Part shown: piece by piece, positions 37,757-46,604 of the stretch | Layout: every line of letters begins with the position of its first letter | Numbering within the stretch: position 1 is the first letter of the stretch | Origin: Sphingomonadaceae bacterium | Lineage (GTDB): Bacteria; Pseudomonadota; Alphaproteobacteria; Sphingomonadales; Sphingomonadaceae | Assembly: GCA_027533105.1 (NCBI GenBank) | Contig: JAPZTW010000009.1 | Location: 186,001 to 250,000 of the forward strand | Length of the DNA stretch: 64,000 bases | Direction of reading: 5' to 3' | Notes under the pieces: generated by a model | Seen by the model: the letters and a program-made list of their open reading frames with translations, nothing else | Databases searched by the model: none | Told to the model about the DNA's origin: nothing | Position numbers and translations under genes: made by a program

Positions 37757-39067
37757 ATGAAGATCGCAATGGTTGGCTCGGGCTACGTCGGGCTGGTTTC
37801 CGGTGCCTGTTTTGCCGACTTCGGGCACGAAGTGGTCTGCATCGACAAGGATCCGGCCAAGATCGACAGCCTGAAGGCCGGGATCATGCCGATCTACGAA
37901 CCAGGCCTGGCCGAACTGGTGGCGGGCAACGTCAAGGCCGGGCGCCTGTCGTTCACGACCGACCTGGCCCAGGGCATCGCCGGTGCCAGCGCAATCTTCA
38001 TCGCGGTAGGCACCCCCAGCCGCCGCGGCGATGGCCACGCCGACCTGTCCTTCGTCTATGCCGTCGCCGAGGAAATCGGCCAGAACCTGAAGAACGACGC
38101 GGTCATCGTCACCAAGTCGACCGTCCCGGTCGGGACCGGTGACGAGGTTGAGCGGATCCTGAGGGATAGTGGTCTCGCCGTGCGCTTTGCCGTCGCCTCC
38201 AACCCCGAATTCCTGCGCGAAGGCGCGGCGATCGGCGATTTCAAACGCCCGGATCGGATCGTGGTCGGCACCGAGGATGACTGGGCCCAGCAAGTGATGG
38301 GCGAGGTCTATCGCCCGCTGTTCCTCAACCAAGCGCCGATCCTGTTCACCAGCCGCCGCTCGTCCGAACTGATCAAGTATGCCGCCAATGCCTTCCTCGC
38401 GGTGAAGATCACCTTCATCAACGAGATGGCCGACCTGTGCGAAAAGGTTGGCGCCGATGTGCAGGACGTGGCCCGCGGGATCGGCATGGACAACCGCATC
38501 GGGTCCAAGTTCCTGCATGCCGGGCCGGGTTATGGCGGCTCGTGCTTCCCCAAGGACACCCTGGCCCTGCTCAAGACCGCCGAGGATTACGAGGCCCCGA
38601 CCCGGATCGTCGAAGCCGTGGTCAAGGTCAACGACAGCCGCAAGCGGGCGATGGGCCGCAAGGTGATCGAAGCGCTTGGCGGCATGGACGCGGCGCGCGG
38701 CAAGAAGGTTGCCATGCTGGGCCTGACCTTCAAGCCCAATACCGATGACATGCGCGACAGCCCCTCGATCGCGATTGCCATGGCGCTGGCCGATGCCGGG
38801 GTGCAGGTCTCGGCCTATGATCCCGAGGGGATGGAGCTGGCCAAGCCGCTGATGCCCGAAGTAACGATGTGCGCCAATGCCTATGCCGCGATCGAAGGGG
38901 CTGATGCGACCGTGATCGTCACCGAATGGGACGCCTTCCGCGCGCTTGATCTTGATCGGATCAAGCAGATCGCCAAGACCCCGGTGCTGGTCGACCTGCG
39001 CAATGTCTACGACCCGGCCGAAGTCCGGGCCAAGGGTTTTGCCTATTCCAGCGTTGGCCGGGTGTAA
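37757..39067 (+). CDS. ugd: UDP-glucose 6-dehydrogenase
   Basis: MKIAMVGSGYVGLVSGACFADFGHEVVCIDKD; HAGPGYGGSCFPKDTLALL catalytic Cys; LGLTFKPNTDDMRDSPS. Confidence 0.95.
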   Translation: MKIAMVGSGYVGLVSGACFADFGHEVVCIDKDPAKIDSLKAGIMPIYEPGLAELVAGNVKAGRLSFTTDLAQGIAGASAIFIAVGTPSRRGDGHADLSFVYAVAEEIGQNLKNDAVIVTKSTVPVGTGDEVERILRDSGLAVRFAVASNPEFLREGAAIGDFKRPDRIVVGTEDDWAQQVMGEVYRPLFLNQAPILFTSRRSSELIKYAANAFLAVKITFINEMADLCEKVGADVQDVARGIGMDNRIGSKFLHAGPGYGGSCFPKDTLALLKTAEDYEAPTRIVEAVVKVNDSRKRAMGRKVIEALGGMDAARGKKVAMLGLTFKPNTDDMRDSPSIAIAMALADAGVQVSAYDPEGMELAKPLMPEVTMCANAYAAIEGADATVIVTEWDAFRALDLDRIKQIAKTPVLVDLRNVYDPAEVRAKGFAYSSVGRV

Positions 39068-39069
39068 CT

Positions 39070-39490
<421 letters not shown>

Positions 39491-39497
<7 letters not shown>

Positions 39498-40192
39498 GTC
39501 TTTCCGCTGTCGCGATCCAACAACAAAGAAAACAGGATCGCGGAACACTCCCCGTCCACCACTCCATCGATGATGTGCGGCCGCCAGCGCCGCTGAAAGG
39601 CGCGCACGGCGGCGGCGGGATCGGAGATGTCATAGCCGAAGCGTTCGAGCGCCAGAAAGAATGCCCCATCATTCTCGAACGGGCTGGGCATCGAAACACG
39701 CGGGGTCTTGAGTGCAAGCCGGTGCGCGGCAAGCAGATCCCAGTCGAACAGTTCGCCCGGATCCTCCTTGCGCGCCGGGGCGACATCGGAATGGCCAACG
39801 ACATTGGCACGCGGCACGTCCCAGCGCTGGACGATCTCGGCCAGCAGCGGCAGCAGGGCTTCCATCTGGGCATCGGGGAACGGGCGATAGCCGAATTCGT
39901 GCCCGGGATTGACCAGCTCGATCCCGACGCTGGCCGAATTGACATCGGTGATCCCGCGCCAATAGCTCTTGCCGGCATGCCAGGCGCGGCGATCCTCGCG
40001 CACCAGGCGGTGGACGGTACCGTCTTCCTCGATCAGGTAATGGGCTGAAACCTGCGCCGCCTCGTCGCACAGGCGGGCCAGCGCTTCCTCGGCGGTCTGC
40101 ATGCCAGTGTAATGCAGCACCACCATCGAGACCGGCAATTGCCGCTCGTTCCAGTTGGGCGACGGGCTTTCAAAGTCGATCAGCTCGTCCAT
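39491..40192 (-). CDS. N-acetylmuramoyl-L-alanine amidase (Amidase_2, AmpD-like)
   Basis: MVVLHYTGMQTAEEALARLCD..VSAHYLIEEDGTVHRLVREDRRAWHAGKSYW..SVGIELVNPG..VVGHSDVAPARKEDPGELFDW. Confidence 0.92.
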
Positions 40193-40219
40193 TTCCCCTC
40201 CGCAGCCGGCTCTGACCCA

Positions 40220-40861
40220 TCAGGCTCCGGGCAGCACCGCGCCCAGTACCAGCGCATCCTCGGTAAGCGCGAATTGCAGGCCGCCGCCCTGACGCGCCGC
40301 AATCTGATACAACATGAAGGCCGGGGCATTGCGGCTGGTGAGGCCGTCCTCGCCCAACACCCCTTCCAGCGCCGCGCCGATCGCCTGGTCAAAAGCGATC
40401 CGCGGCCCGGCGGCGCGCACCACGATCTCGCTGGCCCCGCCCCGGCTCTCCGCACCGATATCCAGTGTGCCCCCGCGCACCAGGGCTTCCATGCCGAGCA
40501 AGGCAAAGTTCAGCAGCACCTTGACCGCCGGCTTGGGCATTGTTGCCACGCCCAGCGCCCAGTTGACGCTGACCCGCGCATTGTTCCCGGCGAGCGCATC
40601 GACCAGCGCGCGCGGTTCCTCGACGGCGACCATGTCGCCAAAGCCACCCGCCGCACCAAAGGCCAGGCGGAAGAACTTGAGCTTGTCGGCGCTGATCTTC
40701 GCGCTCTGCTCCAGCAGTTCGAAGCAGCGCTTGCGCATTTCCGGATCCTTCTCCTCGGCCAGCAGTTCAAGGCCATTGGAGAGCGCACCGACCGGGCTCA
40801 GCATGTCGTGGCAAAGCCGCGAGGCAAGCAGGCTGGCAAGGTCAAGCGTGTAATCGGTCAT
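40220..40861 (-). CDS. chpT: Histidine phosphotransferase ChpT
   Basis: LDLASLLASRLCHDMLSPVGALSNGLELLAEE (phosphohistidine helix) plus degenerate HATPase-like C-terminus. Confidence 0.88.
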   Translation of the reverse strand: MTDYTLDLASLLASRLCHDMLSPVGALSNGLELLAEEKDPEMRKRCFELLEQSAKISADKLKFFRLAFGAAGGFGDMVAVEEPRALVDALAGNNARVSVNWALGVATMPKPAVKVLLNFALLGMEALVRGGTLDIGAESRGGASEIVVRAAGPRIAFDQAIGAALEGVLGEDGLTSRNAPAFMLYQIAARQGGGLQFALTEDALVLGAVLPGA

Positions 40862-41030
40862 GTAATGCGGATCCCGAGTTTCCTTCCCCATATCGCGGCA
40901 GGAGTCGCAGGGGAAGCGCCAGATCGAACCAATCGGGTGGCCACGATGAACCGGTCCGAAAAAGGCGATCCGGCTTTCACGCTTGCTTTACCGTGATGCT
41001 TCAGACTTCGGGCCGAAAGGAGCTTGCGGA

Positions 41031-41372
41031 ATGGGTTGGATTCTGGGGCAACTGATCGAAGCCGGCGATGCGGGCGAACGCCGCAGCGAACCGCGCATGC
41101 GGCTGGGGCTGGAGCTTGACATGCCCTCCGGCTCACGCGGACTGGTGCGGGTGCTCGACCTTTCGCCATCGGGCATGATGATCCATTGCGAACATCCGTT
41201 CGAACCCGGCGACCGCATGCTGGTCGAACTGCCCGAGGCCGGGACGATCGAAGCGCGGGTCATCTGGAAGCGGATGACGCTGCTGGGCTGCGAGTTCGGC
41301 GAGCCCTTGTCACGCGCTGCCCTGGCCGCGATGCAATTGCGCGCCCCGCCCGCGGCGGCAATTACCGGCTGA
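41031..41372 (+). CDS. PilZ domain protein
   Basis: ERRSEPRMRLGLELDM..VRVLDLSPSGMMIHCEHPFEPGDRMLVELPEAGTIEARVIWKRMTLLGCEF. Confidence 0.78.
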   Translation: MGWILGQLIEAGDAGERRSEPRMRLGLELDMPSGSRGLVRVLDLSPSGMMIHCEHPFEPGDRMLVELPEAGTIEARVIWKRMTLLGCEFGEPLSRAALAAMQLRAPPAAAITG

Positions 41373-41775
41373 CCGACGAAACGCTGGCGACAAATTCGAC
41401 GGACTGGGCGGCGAAGCCTTGCGGCAGATCGCGCCACCAGCCGATTTCGTCCCCGGCCACGATCGCCCAGACCCGGCCATCCCCGCTCGCGCTGGCCTGA
41501 TCGGTCGGCGAGGGCGCGGCCTGGCCCGCCGGGTGCGAATGGTAATAGCCCAGCACCTGCGGCCCGCCGCCGCGCGCGGCCCGATGGGCGGCAATCAGCG
41601 CGGCCGGATCGATCTCGAAATGGCGGGCCGGATCGGGGTGCACATTGGCGCAGGGCAGCGCCCGTTCGATCAGCCGGCCGCGCCCCAGCAGCAGGCCGCA
41701 GCACTCAAGCGGGTGCGCCCGTGTCGCTTCTTCGCGCAGTGTGGCAATCGCGCCACTTGTCACCGCCAAGTCCAT
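41362..41775 (-). CDS. JAMM/MPN+ metallopeptidase (M67 family, stand-alone)
   Basis: HPLECCGLLLG and YYHSHPAGQAAPSPTDQA match the JAMM motif; start at CAT 41773-41775. Confidence 0.87.
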   Translation of the reverse strand: MDLAVTSGAIATLREEATRAHPLECCGLLLGRGRLIERALPCANVHPDPARHFEIDPAALIAAHRAARGGGPQVLGYYHSHPAGQAAPSPTDQASASGDGRVWAIVAGDEIGWWRDLPQGFAAQSVEFVASVSSVSR

Positions 41776-41791
41776 CCCCAACTGGATAGCG

Positions 41792-42739
41792 ATGAACGGG
41801 GGAGATTCCATCATTTCCGGCACCCTGCCCGGCGGCGAGCGGCTCGACAAGGCCCTGGCCGAAGCCAGTGGCCTGTCGCGCGAGCGGGTCAAGGCGCTGC
41901 TCGGCGAAGGCCGCGTCGCCCTGTCCGGCCGGGTGGTGAGCCAGGCGAGCCTCAAACCCGGCCCCGGCACCTCCTTCGCGATAACCGTTCCTGCCGCCGC
42001 GCCCGCCACGGCCGCTGCGCAGGATATCCCGCTCTCCATCGTTTTCGAGGACGAGCACCTGATCGTGGTCGACAAGCCGGCCGGGCTGGTGGTCCATCCT
42101 GCCGCCGGCAACCTCGACGGCACTCTGGTCAACGCCCTGCTGCATCATTGCCGGGGGCAGCTTTCGGGGATAGGCGGCGTGGCGCGGCCGGGGATCGTCC
42201 ACCGGATCGACAAGGACACTTCCGGGCTGCTCGTGGTCGCCAAGACCGACGCCGCGCACGAAGGGCTGGCCCGGCAATTTGCCGATCACTCGATCCACCG
42301 CGCTTATCGCGCCGTGGTCGCCGGAACCCCGGTGCCGCCCAGCGGCACGGTCCGCGGCAACATCGGGCGCTCAGCAACCAACCGCAAGAAAATGGCGCTG
42401 GTTCCCGAAGGCCACGGCAAGCATGCCGTGACGCATTTCAAGACCATCGAAAGCTTCGTTTCCGCCAGTCTGATCGAATGCCGGCTCGAAACCGGCCGCA
42501 CCCATCAGGTGCGCGTTCACATGGCATCAATCGGCCATCCGCTATTGGGCGATCCTGTCTATGGACGCACACCGCAGCGGCTTCGCCCGATTCTCACCCA
42601 GCTTCACTTCGCCCGGCAAGCTCTGCACGCTGCAGAGTTGGGCTTCATCCATCCCGTCACGGGGGTGGCGCAAAGCTTCGCTTCTGCGCTGCCTGCCGAC
42701 ATGGCGGGGCTGTTGGTCGAATTGAGGAATGCAAGCTGA
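41792..42739 (+). CDS. RluA/RluD-family 23S rRNA pseudouridine synthase
   Basis: S4-like N-terminus; GIVHRIDKDTSGLLVVAKTDAAHEGLARQF; ECRLETGRTHQVRVHMASIGHPLLGDPVYG. Confidence 0.93.
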   Translation: MNGGDSIISGTLPGGERLDKALAEASGLSRERVKALLGEGRVALSGRVVSQASLKPGPGTSFAITVPAAAPATAAAQDIPLSIVFEDEHLIVVDKPAGLVVHPAAGNLDGTLVNALLHHCRGQLSGIGGVARPGIVHRIDKDTSGLLVVAKTDAAHEGLARQFADHSIHRAYRAVVAGTPVPPSGTVRGNIGRSATNRKKMALVPEGHGKHAVTHFKTIESFVSASLIECRLETGRTHQVRVHMASIGHPLLGDPVYGRTPQRLRPILTQLHFARQALHAAELGFIHPVTGVAQSFASALPADMAGLLVELRNAS

Positions 42740-42838
42740 GCGATCAGTGTAACTAGAAAGTCTGTGTGGCTGCCACCACGAAGATGCCTCTAAAGGGTCT
42801 TTTAACGGCAAGCCGACAATGAAAGGACGGTTAGTCGA

Positions 42839-43759
42839 ATGTCCGAGAAGAAGCGCAACCTGCCCGCGAACGGCGGCTCGACCATGCCCAGCCTGGGCGC
42901 GGAACAGAGCCTCAACCGCTATCTGACCGAGATCAAGAAGTTCCCGGTGCTGACGGCGGAGCAGGAATACATGCTCGCCAAGCGTTATCAGGAACACCAG
43001 GATCCCGAAGCCGCCAAGCAACTGGTCACCAGCCACCTGCGGCTCGTGGCCAAGATCGCCATGGGCTATCGCGGCTATGGCCTGCCGGTGTCGGAACTGA
43101 TTGCCGAGGGCAACATCGGGCTGATGCAGGGCGTCAAGAAGTTCGAACCCGATCGCGGCTTCCGCCTGGCCACCTATGCCATGTGGTGGATCAAGGCGAG
43201 CATGCAGGAATTCATCCTGCGCAGCTGGTCGCTGGTCAAGATGGGCACCACCGCCGCGCAGAAGAAGCTGTTTTTCAACCTGCGCCGGATGAAGAAGAAC
43301 CTCGACGCCTACGAGGATTCGGATCTCCACCCCGATCAGGTCAAGGCCATCGCCACAAAGCTGGGCGTGTCAGAGACCGAAGTGGTCAACATGAACCGCC
43401 GGATGATGATGGGCGGCGATGCTTCGCTGAACGTCTCGTTCAACGAGGAAGGCGAAGGCCAGTGGCAGGACATGCTGCAGGACGATACGCCGCTGCAGGA
43501 CGAGATGGTGGCCGATGCCGAAGAGGCAACGATGCGCCACGCCCTGCTGACCGAAGCACTGGGCAGCCTCAACGAGCGTGAGCGCCATATCCTGACCCAG
43601 CGCCGCCTGATTGACGATCCGCAGACGCTGGAGGAGCTGAGCCAGGAATACCAGGTCAGCCGCGAACGCGTCCGCCAGATCGAGGTGCGCGCCTTCGAAA
43701 AGCTCCAGAAGGCCATGCTGCGCATCGCCGGTGAGCGGCGACTGCTGACGGCAGCCTAA
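42839..43759 (+). CDS. rpoH: RNA polymerase sigma-32 factor
   Basis: LVTSHLRLVAKIAMGYRGYGLPVSELIAEGNIGLMQGVKKFEPDRGFRLATYAMWWIKASMQEFILRSWSLVKMGTTAAQKKLFFNLRR (RpoH box). Confidence 0.96.
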   Translation: MSEKKRNLPANGGSTMPSLGAEQSLNRYLTEIKKFPVLTAEQEYMLAKRYQEHQDPEAAKQLVTSHLRLVAKIAMGYRGYGLPVSELIAEGNIGLMQGVKKFEPDRGFRLATYAMWWIKASMQEFILRSWSLVKMGTTAAQKKLFFNLRRMKKNLDAYEDSDLHPDQVKAIATKLGVSETEVVNMNRRMMMGGDASLNVSFNEEGEGQWQDMLQDDTPLQDEMVADAEEATMRHALLTEALGSLNERERHILTQRRLIDDPQTLEELSQEYQVSRERVRQIEVRAFEKLQKAMLRIAGERRLLTAA

Positions 43760-44811
43760 TTGTTGCGGTGCGCCCGGCGCCAGGCGCCGGGCGCAACCCC
43801 TTCGCGGCGCTTGAATGCGCGCGAGAAGGCCGAAACGTCGGAATAACCCAGCAGGTAGGCAATCTCGTTCAGCGAGGCCCGCCCCTGTTCGAGGTAACCC
43901 CGGGCAAACCGGTGGCGCAGATCGGCGAGCAGGTCTTCAAAGGTGGTCCCTTCGGCCCGCAGCGCACGGTAGAGTCCCTGGCCGCTCAGTCCCAGTTGCC
44001 GCGCCACAGCTTCGGCGGTTACAGTGCCGGTGTGCAGCACTGGCAGGATGGCGCGCTCAACCTGTCCGGCTATCGACTGCGCTGCATCAAGCTCTGCCAG
44101 CAGACTGTCGGCATGGGCGCAGAACAGCGCAAAGGCATAACGCGGATAGAGCGCGATGCGGTGGGTCTGCCAGGCCTCGCTGACGCGCATGGCATTGCGC
44201 CCGGCGCCAAATCGCACCGGCACGCCCAGCGCGCGGGCCAGTTCCGCACCCTGGCCATGATCCTGGTGCGTCACTTCGGCCAGACTGGCATAGGGCGTGT
44301 CGCCGAACTGGCGGGTGCCCACGACCATGCGCACGAAGGTCGATTCGGTCAGCTCGGGAAAGGGTGGGTCATCGATCCGGCGATCGGTCAGCCACAGGCC
44401 ATCGGCCTCGCGGGTCAGCACGAACCGCGCCGGGCCGGCAACGGTAATATCGGTCACCAGCCGCCCGAACCGGTTGAGCTGATCCAGCGCATCGCGCATC
44501 GTCTCTGACGCATAGCCCAGCAGCCCGACGATCGAGAGATCGGCGAAGTTCGTGGCCTCAGCAAAGTGGATGGCCAGCGCAGGATCGTCGCATTGCCGGG
44601 CCGCGAGGCGGAGCATCACCGCATAGCGATCAAGCGGCACCCGCCGGTTGATCTCCTCGGTACGGCCATCAAGCCCCACTGCCTTGAGCAGGGCGGCCCG
44701 GTCCGCGCCGCGGTCGGCGGCAAAGTCGATCAGCCCCAATGCCATGCTGGCGACGACCGATTGACGGGGAACCATGCCGGGAGCTGTCAAAGGGTTGTCG
44801 GCCAGGGTCAT
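43756..44811 (-). CDS. AraC family transcriptional regulator (arabinose-binding-domain type)
   Basis: C-terminal AraC HTH LNEIAYLLGYSDVSAFSRAFKRREGVAPGAWRR; OruR/ArgR-like N-terminus; ATG at 44811 preferred over the ORF-track TTG. Confidence 0.9.
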   Translation of the reverse strand: MTLADNPLTAPGMVPRQSVVASMALGLIDFAADRGADRAALLKAVGLDGRTEEINRRVPLDRYAVMLRLAARQCDDPALAIHFAEATNFADLSIVGLLGYASETMRDALDQLNRFGRLVTDITVAGPARFVLTREADGLWLTDRRIDDPPFPELTESTFVRMVVGTRQFGDTPYASLAEVTHQDHGQGAELARALGVPVRFGAGRNAMRVSEAWQTHRIALYPRYAFALFCAHADSLLAELDAAQSIAGQVERAILPVLHTGTVTAEAVARQLGLSGQGLYRALRAEGTTFEDLLADLRHRFARGYLEQGRASLNEIAYLLGYSDVSAFSRAFKRREGVAPGAWRRAHRNN

Positions 44812-44875
44812 TTTCGAATGCTGTATTATCAAGATAATACGCGCCGGGCAATCCCGCCAATCGAGTGCAACAACA

Positions 44876-45721
44876 ATGGCTTCCGCCGCTGAGAAACATC
44901 CAGCCTACAATCCCTCGGCCACCCCTTCGCCCAAGGCACGCGCCCGCCGCCAGCTCGACCTTGCGGTGCGTGGCTGGTTTGCCGCCACGGTGCTGGGCCA
45001 GGGGCTGTTCATCGCCTTCATCCTCCTGTTCTATTACACCAGCGTCTTCAGCGGGGATTACGCGGCCTGGAACGCCAAGCCCATGATCACCGGCTATGTG
45101 GAAGGTGACGCCACCGGCAACCACCAGTTCGCGCTGCATGTGCTGGCCGCCGCGATCATAACCTCGTGTGGATTGTTGCAGCTGGTGCCGCAGGTCCGCG
45201 CCCGTTGGCCCATGCTCCATCGCTGGAGCGGACGGCTGTTCCTGGCCATGGCGCTGATCCTTTCATTCGGCGGGCTGTGGCTGGTCTGGGTGCGGGGCAG
45301 CTACATGACCATTCCGGGCGCGATTGCCATCTCGATGGATGGGCTGCTGATCCTCTGGTTCGGCACGATGGCCTGGATCACCGCGCGCCAGCGCAGTTTC
45401 GCGGCGCACCGCCGGTGGGCTCTGCGCACCTTCATAGTCGCCAGCGGGGTCTGGTTCATGCGCCTTGGCTATATCGTCTGGGGCGTAATGACCGGCGGCG
45501 CGGGGATCGAGCGGGGCCTTTCGGGTCCGTTCGACCTGGTCTGGGCCTTTGCGACCCACCTGCTGCCATTGGCCGTGCTGGAGCTATACCTGCGGGCCGA
45601 ACGGGGCTCTCCCCAGGCGCAGCGGGCCATGGCGGGCGGGCTCTGGCTGGCCGCTGTGCTGATCTTCGGCGGCAGCCTTGGCGCGTGGTTCTTCATGTGG
45701 TGGCCGGCAATCATGGCCTGA
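44876..45721 (+). CDS. DUF2306-like membrane protein
   Basis: Multi-TM; HVLAAAIITSCGLLQLVPQVRARWPMLHRWSGRLFL, AHRRWALRTFIVASGVWFMRLG. Confidence 0.75.
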   Translation: MASAAEKHPAYNPSATPSPKARARRQLDLAVRGWFAATVLGQGLFIAFILLFYYTSVFSGDYAAWNAKPMITGYVEGDATGNHQFALHVLAAAIITSCGLLQLVPQVRARWPMLHRWSGRLFLAMALILSFGGLWLVWVRGSYMTIPGAIAISMDGLLILWFGTMAWITARQRSFAAHRRWALRTFIVASGVWFMRLGYIVWGVMTGGAGIERGLSGPFDLVWAFATHLLPLAVLELYLRAERGSPQAQRAMAGGLWLAAVLIFGGSLGAWFFMWWPAIMA

Positions 45722-45787
45722 GCGCGAACCCGCGGCTACGCGAGTGGTGCAGGGCCGCTTTACCTGCACCACACAGCTTCGCTACAC

Positions 45788-46522
45788 ATGGCGGCGATGC
45801 TCAAGTTTCTCTCGCCCGCGCGTCCCGCCGGCCAGCATGGTCTGGCTTACAAGATCGGCTGGTGGATTAGCCGCCTGATCGTCTGGTTCGTCTTGCTGAG
45901 CGTGGGGATCACCGTGCTCTACAAGTTCGTGCCTGTCCCGATCACGATCACGATGATCGCCGATCCGAATGGCTTCACCAAGGACTGGACCCCGCTCAGC
46001 CGGATCGATCGCAACATGGTGGCCGCCGTGATTGCCGGGGAGGATGCCAAGTTCTGCACCCACCAGGGCTTTGACGCGGATGCGATCGAGCAGGCGATCG
46101 CGCGCAATGCGCGGGGCGGGAAGCTGCGGGGCGGCTCCACGATAAGCCAGCAGACGGCCAAGAACGTGTTCCTGTGGCAGGGCTGGGGCTGGGATCGCTA
46201 TGTCCGCAAGGGGCTTGAGGCCTGGTTCACCTTCCTGATCGAGCACATCTGGGGCAAGCGCCGGATCATGGAGGTCTACCTCAACGTCGCGGAAACCGGG
46301 ATCGGCACCTATGGTGTCGAGGCTGGCGCTCAACGCTATTACAAGAAGAGCGCCGCCCGCCTGACCCGGGTCGAAGCGGCCCGCATTGCCGCTGCCCTGC
46401 CCAGCCCCAAAAAGCGCGCTGTCACCGGGGCCAAGGGTTTCACCCGCCGCCACGGCAACGCAATTGCCGCGCGCAGCGGCGTGGTCCGCAACGAAGCGCT
46501 TGACGCCTGCGTCTATCGGTAA
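45788..46522 (+). CDS. mtgA: Monofunctional biosynthetic peptidoglycan transglycosylase
   Basis: AVIAGEDAKFCTHQGFDADAIEQAI..GGSTISQQTAKNVFLW..KRRIMEVYLNVAETGIGTYGVEAGAQRYYKKSAARLTRVEAARIAAALPSP. Confidence 0.95.
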   Translation: MAAMLKFLSPARPAGQHGLAYKIGWWISRLIVWFVLLSVGITVLYKFVPVPITITMIADPNGFTKDWTPLSRIDRNMVAAVIAGEDAKFCTHQGFDADAIEQAIARNARGGKLRGGSTISQQTAKNVFLWQGWGWDRYVRKGLEAWFTFLIEHIWGKRRIMEVYLNVAETGIGTYGVEAGAQRYYKKSAARLTRVEAARIAAALPSPKKRAVTGAKGFTRRHGNAIAARSGVVRNEALDACVYR

Positions 46523-46549
46523 GCCGCCCAAGGCGCTTTGGTGGCAAAA

Positions 46550-46580
46550 AGAAAGGGGCGCCGCGGCGCCCCTTTCCCTT
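46550..46580. terminator. Bidirectional terminator between mtgA and the TonB receptor gene
   Basis: AAAGGGGCGCCGCGGCGCCCCTTT perfect dyad flanked by A-rich/T-rich sequence between convergent genes. Confidence 0.78.
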
Positions 46581-46604
46581 GTCTGGTTGTTCTGACCGGA
46601 TCGA

